Below are positions 7,081 through 10,349 of a DNA stretch of 10,349 nucleotides, piece by piece. How positions within the stretch are numbered: the stretch's first letter is position 1; every line of letters starts with the position of its first letter. The stretch is from JASFUX01 sp050050115. Lineage in GTDB: Bacteria; Pseudomonadota; Alphaproteobacteria; Caulobacterales; Maricaulaceae. The notes beneath the pieces are model-generated. The model searched no databases. It was not told the DNA's origin and worked only from the letters and a program-made list of their open reading frames with translations. The position numbers and the translations under genes were made by a program. The stretch is from the NCBI GenBank assembly GCA_050050115.1, contig JASFUX010000114.1, positions 1-10,349 of the forward strand, read 5' to 3'.

Positions 7081-8495
7081 GCAGCCCGGACCGTCAAACC
7101 GATCCCGACGCGCCCGCCGGCGGGTCGGCGTGGGCCGGAAGGCTCATCCGCGAGGTGGCCGACAAGCGCGTCTTCTTCGGCGCGATCACGCTGGGCTCGC
7201 TGGCGCTGGCGGTCGTCATCTTCCTGATCGCTCGGACGATCGATCCCGCGCCGCCGCGGGTGGTGCGCATGGCGACCGGCGTCGACGGCGGCGCCTATGC
7301 GGCGACCGGCGCGATGTTGGCCGAGCGTCTTGCCGAGGACGGGGTGACGCTGGAGCTTGTCCCGACCACCGGCTCGATCGCCAACCTCGACCTGCTTGTG
7401 CGCGGCGAAGGCGGTGTCGACGTCGCGGTGATCCAAGGCGGGGTCGGCGTCGAGCGCGCCGATTTCGACCAGGTGGAGCTCGCGTCCCTGGGGGCGATTT
7501 TCTACGAGCCGATGTTCCTGTTCGTCCGCAGCGCTGCGGGCGTTGAGGACCTGCGCGACCTCAGAGGGCGCACCGTCGCGATCGGCCCGCCGGGCTCGGG
7601 CGTGCGCGCGCTCGCGCAGATGCTCTTTGACGAGAACGGCCTCGAGGGCGATGCGGTCGCAGCCAGCGACCTCTCAGGCGCCGCCGCCGCCGAAGCGCTG
7701 CGCGCCGGGACGATCGACGCGGCGGTGTTCGTCACGTCGCCCGACCGCGCCTATGTGCGCGAGCTGTTCCTTGATCCGCGCGTGCGCATCGTCAGCTTCG
7801 AGCGGGCCGACGCCTATGCGCGGCGCCATCGTTATCTCTCCGCGGTCACTCTGCCGCGCGGCGTGATCGATCTGGCTCAGGACGCGCCGGGCGAGGAGGT
7901 GCGGCTGATCGCGCCGGCCGCCGCTCTGGTGGCGCGCGAGGATCTGCATCCGGCGATCCAGTCGCTGTTGATCCAGGCCGCCGGCGAAGCGTTCCGTTCA
8001 GGCGACGTCGTCGCGCCCCCGTCCATGTTTCCGACGCCGAATCTCGTGAGCTTTCCGCTCTCCGCCGAGGCCGAGCGCTACTATGAGCGCGGGGGCCCAA
8101 GCTTCCTGCGGCGCTTCTTGCCGTTCTGGGCGGCGAACCTGGTCGATCGGCTGTGGGTCCTGGCGATCCCGGCGGCGACGCTGCTCTATCCGCTGATTAA
8201 GTCCGCCCCGCCGATCTACCGCTGGCAGGTCCAGCGCCGGATCATTCGTTGGTACAAGGATCTTCGCGAGCTCGAGCGGGAAGGCCGCGCCGCCCCTGAT
8301 GCGGCGAGCAAGGCGGCGGTGCGCGCCCGCCTTGCAGGCGTCCTTGACGAGGTGATCGCGCTAGACGTGCCGCTCTCGTACAACGACGACGCTTATCGGC
8401 TGCGCATGCACATTCGGTTGGTGGATCAGTTGATTGCGGAGTCGGGCGAGGAACCGAACGTCGTTCCGCTTGGGGAAGCGATCGCCGGGGAATAG
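7077..8495 (+). CDS. Membrane-anchored TAXI-family solute-binding protein
   Basis: A 472-residue protein of the TAXI branch of TRAP-transporter binding proteins. Instead of a cleaved signal peptide it has an N-terminal membrane anchor (about 32-52), then the binding domain with the family opening MATGVDGGAYAATG and the block VPTTGSIANLDLL, in which the TTGS and N are typical ligand-contact positions. A second membrane segment lies near 356-374 (LVDRLWVLAIPAATLLYPL), followed by a basic helical tail, PPIYRWQVQRRIIRWYKDL, that probably faces the cytoplasm. This two-anchor type is known in proteobacteria and usually stands alone; no TRAP permease is in the window. I chose GTG 7077 over GTG 6999 because the earlier stretch is Arg-rich and includes the tandem repeat, but the ribosome site is weak either way. 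The ligand is unknown. Confidence 0.88.
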   Translation: MSSPDRQTDPDAPAGGSAWAGRLIREVADKRVFFGAITLGSLALAVVIFLIARTIDPAPPRVVRMATGVDGGAYAATGAMLAERLAEDGVTLELVPTTGSIANLDLLVRGEGGVDVAVIQGGVGVERADFDQVELASLGAIFYEPMFLFVRSAAGVEDLRDLRGRTVAIGPPGSGVRALAQMLFDENGLEGDAVAASDLSGAAAAEALRAGTIDAAVFVTSPDRAYVRELFLDPRVRIVSFERADAYARRHRYLSAVTLPRGVIDLAQDAPGEEVRLIAPAAALVAREDLHPAIQSLLIQAAGEAFRSGDVVAPPSMFPTPNLVSFPLSAEAERYYERGGPSFLRRFLPFWAANLVDRLWVLAIPAATLLYPLIKSAPPIYRWQVQRRIIRWYKDLRELEREGRAAPDAASKAAVRARLAGVLDEVIALDVPLSYNDDAYRLRMHIRLVDQLIAESGEEPNVVPLGEAIAGE

Positions 8496-8527
8496 GCGCG
8501 CGGCAGCAAGCTTGCTCTCCGCGCGCC
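8495..8527 (+). terminator. Hairpin at the TAXI gene stop (possible terminator)
   Basis: GGCGCGCGG (8495-8503) pairs perfectly with CCGCGCGCC (8519-8527). The loop contains the full palindrome AGCAAGCTTGCT (8505-8516), which can extend the structure. The stem starts on the last base of the stop codon. There is no T-run, so termination is uncertain; it may instead protect the 3' end of the message. Confidence 0.4.
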
Positions 8528-8532
8528 GATCT

Positions 8533-8563
8533 CGTCATCCTCGGGACAAGCCCGAGGATGACG
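8533..8563. repeat. Dispersed palindromic repeat, CGTCATCC type (short form)
   Basis: CGTCATCCTCGGG (8533-8545), loop ACAAG, and CCCGAGGATGACG (8551-8563) make a perfect 13-bp inverted repeat. Palindromes of this sequence are widely scattered between genes in Alphaproteobacteria, which I state from memory. It sits between the convergent ends of the TAXI and rraA genes, 30 bases from the rraA stop, and could act as a two-way transcript-end structure. Translated, it gives the HPRDKPEDDG-type peptide often seen in false gene predictions. Confidence 0.85.
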
Positions 8564-8592
8564 GTGGAGCAGGTGCGCGGTGGCGGTTTGCG

Positions 8593-9081
8593 TTACGGTG
8601 CGTAGGCTTCTTCGAGCACCACAATCCCGTCCGCATCCGCATAAAGAACGTCACCCGGCCGGATCGTCTGCCCCGCAAACGTGACCGCCACGTCTCGATC
8701 GCCGAGGCCGCGTTTTTCGGTCTTCACCGGAATGAGCCCGAGCGCCTTGATCCCAAGGAAGGCCTCGCAAAGCTCGTCGGCGTCGCGCACCGCGCCGTAG
8801 ACGACGAGCCCGGCCCAGCCGTTGCCCGCCGCGGTCGACGCAAGGTCGCCGCCGACCAGCGAACGGCGCACCGCGCCGCCGCCGTCGACGACGAGCACGC
8901 GGCCTTCGCCTTGTTCATTGACTGCTTCTTTGACCTTCGAGTTGTCCTCGAAGCATTTCACCGTCGAAACCGGACCGGCGAAGCGCATCCGTCCGCCGAA
9001 GTCGCGGAACACCGGATCGAGCACGCGCGCGCGCTCGCCCAACGCGTCGCAGACGTCGCAGACTGGAACGGGCTCGATCAT
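8593..9081 (-). CDS. rraA: RraA family protein (RNase E regulator / HMG-CHA aldolase-like)
   Basis: A 162-residue cytoplasmic protein closely following RraA, which in E. coli binds RNase E and slows RNA decay. Conserved blocks are PVFRDFGGR (23-31), TVKCFEDN (40-47), GRVLVVDGGGAVRRSLVGGD (60-79) and GLVVYGAVRDADEL (91-104); the length matches E. coli RraA at about 161. It also fits the class II pyruvate aldolase motif G-x20-R-D-x2-E/D as G78, R99, D100 and E103. From memory, E. coli RraA has Q in place of that D. The protein could therefore be an aldolase or oxaloacetate decarboxylase as well as, or instead of, an RNase E regulator. The ATG at 9081 is chosen because the longer frame starts with TTG and adds ten residues the family lacks. 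The Shine-Dalgarno sequence is weak. Palindromic repeats lie on both sides. Confidence 0.93.
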   Translation of the reverse strand: MIEPVPVCDVCDALGERARVLDPVFRDFGGRMRFAGPVSTVKCFEDNSKVKEAVNEQGEGRVLVVDGGGAVRRSLVGGDLASTAAGNGWAGLVVYGAVRDADELCEAFLGIKALGLIPVKTEKRGLGDRDVAVTFAGQTIRPGDVLYADADGIVVLEEAYAP

Positions 9082-9104
9082 GGGGTGATCTCGACTATTG
9101 GAGC

Positions 9105-9120
9105 CAGCCAAGCTTGGCTG
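9105..9120. promoter_or_regulatory. Perfect 16-bp palindrome upstream of rraA
   Basis: CAGCCAAGCTTGGCTG is fully self-complementary and ends 23 bases before the rraA ATG, between it and a possible -10 box. Its place fits an operator or a leader hairpin in the rraA message. No loop separates the arms, so binding by a dimeric regulator is somewhat more likely than an RNA stem. The regulator is unknown. Confidence 0.4.
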
Positions 9121-9127
9121 AGGTTAC

Positions 9128-9154
9128 TCTATATGTGGACAAAATTCACGTCAT
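9128..9154 (-). promoter_or_regulatory. Weak candidate promoter for rraA
   Basis: Read leftward, TATAGA (9133-9128) resembles a -10 box and ATGACG (9154-9149) matches four of six -35 positions, but the 15-base spacer is short. The -35 would lie in the outer arm of the palindromic repeat. This is the only A/T-rich stretch near the gene, which is the main reason to list it. Confidence 0.25.
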
Positions 9155-9301
9155 CCCGGCCGGAGGCGCGATAGCGCCGGAGAGCCGGGACCTGGCCAAC
9201 GTTGCAGAAGCAATTGTCTTCGCTGGCGACGGAGTTCGGTCCGGAACCTTCGCCAGGTCCCGGCTCTGCGCGGCTACTGCCGCTCCGGCCGGGATGACGT
9301 G
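9147..9301. repeat. 155-bp nested palindromic element, CGTCATCC type (long form)
   Basis: Outer arms CACGTCATCCCGGCCGGAG (9147-9165) and CTCCGGCCGGGATGACGTG (9283-9301) are perfectly complementary over 19 bp. Inside them a second perfect 16-bp stem forms between AGAGCCGGGACCTGGC (9181-9196) and GCCAGGTCCCGGCTCT (9252-9267). Between the two stems each side has 15 bases, each able to make its own 5-bp side hairpin: GGCGC/GCGCC around GATA (9165-9178) and GCGGC/GCCGC around TACT (9270-9283). The apex (9197-9251) has short pairings only. The whole can fold as a cross-shaped structure on either strand. No transposase is present. It is probably a REP- or MITE-like dispersed element. Confidence 0.85.
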
Positions 9302-9345
9302 GTGAGGTCGCTGCGCGAAGGCTAGCCTGTTTCAATCCAGCAAGC

Positions 9346-9392
9346 CCGCCGCGCGCATCGGCGCTCGCGGAGAGACGCTTCGCGCGCGGCGG
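9346..9392. other. Long-loop inverted repeat between repeat element and aceA
   Basis: CCGCCGCGCGC (9346-9356) and GCGCGCGGCGG (9382-9392) are perfect 11-bp arms around a 25-base loop. The sequence is simple GC alternation, so part of the match could be chance. It lies just beyond the aceA terminator hairpin and could act as a second barrier. Confidence 0.4.
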
Positions 9393-9394
9393 AA

Positions 9395-9420
9395 GGGGCG
9401 GCCGATCGCTCGGCCGCCCC
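9395..9420 (-). terminator. Hairpin downstream of isocitrate lyase gene (probable terminator)
   Basis: The arms 9395-9405 (GGGGCGGCCGA) and 9410-9420 (TCGGCCGCCCC) form a perfect 11-bp stem with a 4-base loop, beginning 13 bases after the aceA stop. Reading leftward, the stem is followed only by TTCCGCC, so the T-tract is poor, as is often the case in GC-rich genomes. The position makes a role as terminator or 3'-end stabiliser likely. Confidence 0.65.
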
Positions 9421-9433
9421 AGTCTCGTCCGCT

Positions 9434-10349
9434 TTACTCGGCGGCCGTGAACTGAGCGGCCTCGGTCGAGGCGCCCATAGCCGTCGTCGAAGATTCCCCG
9501 CCCGAGAGGGTCTCGTTGACGAGGTCGAAGTAGCCGGTGCCCACCTCGCGCTGGTGGCGCGTGGCGGTGTAGCCGTCCTTCTCGGCCGCGAACTCGGCCT
9601 GTTGCAGCTCGGAGTAGGCGCCCATGCCGCGGTCGCGATAGCCCGAGGCGAGGGAGAACATGCCGTAGTTGAGCTGGTGGAAGCCGGCGAGCGTGACGAA
9701 CTGGTACTTGTAGCCCATCGCGCCGATTTCTTTCTGGAAGGTCTCGATCGTCGCCTTGTCGAGGTTGGCTTCCCAGTTGAACGACGGCGAGCAGTTGTAG
9801 GCGAGGAGCTTGTTCGGAAACTCCTTCTTGACCGCTTCGGCGAAGCGGCGCGCGTCGTCGAGGTTCGGCTTGGAGGTCTCCCACCACAGAAGGTCCGCGT
9901 ACTTCGCATAGGCGAGGCCGCGCTTGATGCAGTGATCGACGCCCATGCCTTCCTTGAGGCGATAGAAGCCTTCCGAGGTGCGGCCCGCGTCGAAGTCGAT
10001 GAACTCGTGATCGCGTTCGTCGATGTCGGAGTTGATCAGCGTGGCGCTTTCCGCGTCGGTGCGCGCGACGACCAGGGTCGGCACGCCGGCGACGTCCGCG
10101 GCGAGGCGCGCGGCGTTGAGGTTGCGCTCATGCGCCCGGGTGGAGATCAGCACCTTGCCGCCCAAGTGGCCGCATTTCTTCTCGGCCGCGACCTGGTCTT
10201 CGAAGTGCACGCCCGCGGCGCCCGCTTCGATGTAGGCGCGCATGATCTCAAAGCAATTGAGCGTGCCGCCGAAGCCGGCTTCGGCGTCCGCGACGATCGG
10301 TGCGAACCAGTCGCGCTGCGCCTTGCCGGTCTCGGAGACTTCGATCTGG
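9434..10349 (-). CDS. aceA: Isocitrate lyase, C-terminal part (5' end outside window)
   Basis: The fragment encodes the last 304 residues of isocitrate lyase, which splits isocitrate into succinate and glyoxylate, the first step of the glyoxylate shunt that lets cells grow on acetate and fatty acids. The frame stays open to the window edge, where DWFAPIVADAEAGFGG, a conserved metal- and substrate-binding block, is read. The catalytic signature KKCGH is encoded at 10166-10180, with the active-site cysteine at 10172-10174. Further family blocks are VARTDAESATLI, YNCSPSFNW and a C-terminal REVGTGYFDLVNETLSGG close to E. coli AceA. The end, ASTEAAQFTAAE, is slightly longer than the E. coli end as I recall it. 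Total length is probably near 430 residues. A strong hairpin follows the stop. No other glyoxylate-shunt gene is in view. Confidence 0.97.
   Translation of the reverse strand, partial: QIEVSETGKAQRDWFAPIVADAEAGFGGTLNCFEIMRAYIEAGAAGVHFEDQVAAEKKCGHLGGKVLISTRAHERNLNAARLAADVAGVPTLVVARTDAESATLINSDIDERDHEFIDFDAGRTSEGFYRLKEGMGVDHCIKRGLAYAKYADLLWWETSKPNLDDARRFAEAVKKEFPNKLLAYNCSPSFNWEANLDKATIETFQKEIGAMGYKYQFVTLAGFHQLNYGMFSLASGYRDRGMGAYSELQQAEFAAEKDGYTATRHQREVGTGYFDLVNETLSGGESSTTAMGASTEAAQFTAAE

Noticed and set aside
8434..9174. A 246-codon + strand frame crossing the TAXI gene end, the short palindrome and rraA.
   Set aside because: It begins inside one gene, contains the repeat-derived HPRDKPEDDG peptide and runs opposite rraA, so it is a chance frame.
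9114..9305. A 63-codon + strand frame over the nested palindrome.
   Set aside because: Nearly all of it is translated repeat sequence; no ribosome site or domain supports it.

Overview
The window looks like ordinary chromosome from a GC-rich alphaproteobacterium. Three things point there: an rRNA operon ending 23S-5S-tRNA-fMet, a usual alphaproteobacterial order; dispersed palindromes beginning CGTCATCC, a kind common in Caulobacterales, Hyphomonadaceae and relatives; and gene content (RraA, isocitrate lyase, FkbM methyltransferase, a TAXI-type binding protein). A placement in or near Caulobacterales/Hyphomonadales is inference only.

Layout. Positions 1-787 (+ strand) hold the distal end of an rRNA operon: the 3' part of 23S rRNA, a spacer with a 9-bp hairpin, 5S rRNA, a good intrinsic terminator, and an initiator tRNA-Met. 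Positions 806-2601 (- strand) hold a GFA/CENP-V-type zinc protein followed by a polytopic membrane protein that resembles GT-C glycosyltransferase-like proteins; the latter converges on the tRNA. Positions 2799-3584 (+) encode a lipoprotein of unknown function. Positions 3597-6841 (-) form a probable three-gene operon: a TPR protein with a degenerate sulfotransferase domain, an FkbM methyltransferase and a divergent spermidine-synthase-like protein. Positions 7077-8495 (+) encode a membrane-anchored TAXI-family binding protein with no transporter genes beside it. Positions 8593-9081 (-) encode RraA, which lies between two palindromic repeats with the same terminal 8 bp. Positions 9434 to the window end (-) encode the C-terminal part of isocitrate lyase, with a strong hairpin after its stop.

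How the genes work together. Most are single housekeeping or accessory genes without an obvious common pathway. The one group that may act as a unit is the operon at 3597-6841, whose three products are all transferase-type proteins. Two of them carry substitutions at positions normally conserved for cofactor or substrate binding, so their real substrates are unclear. Starts at 2035, 2799, 6841, 7077 and 9081 were placed downstream of the longest open frames, using Shine-Dalgarno sequences, signal-peptide position and domain start.

I do not see a clear new system such as a defence island, CRISPR array, phage or transposon. The most useful leads are the degenerate sulfotransferase operon, the 155-bp nested palindromic element at 9147-9301, the A:U variant in the anticodon stem of the initiator tRNA, and a RraA that keeps the full aldolase-type active-site motif.
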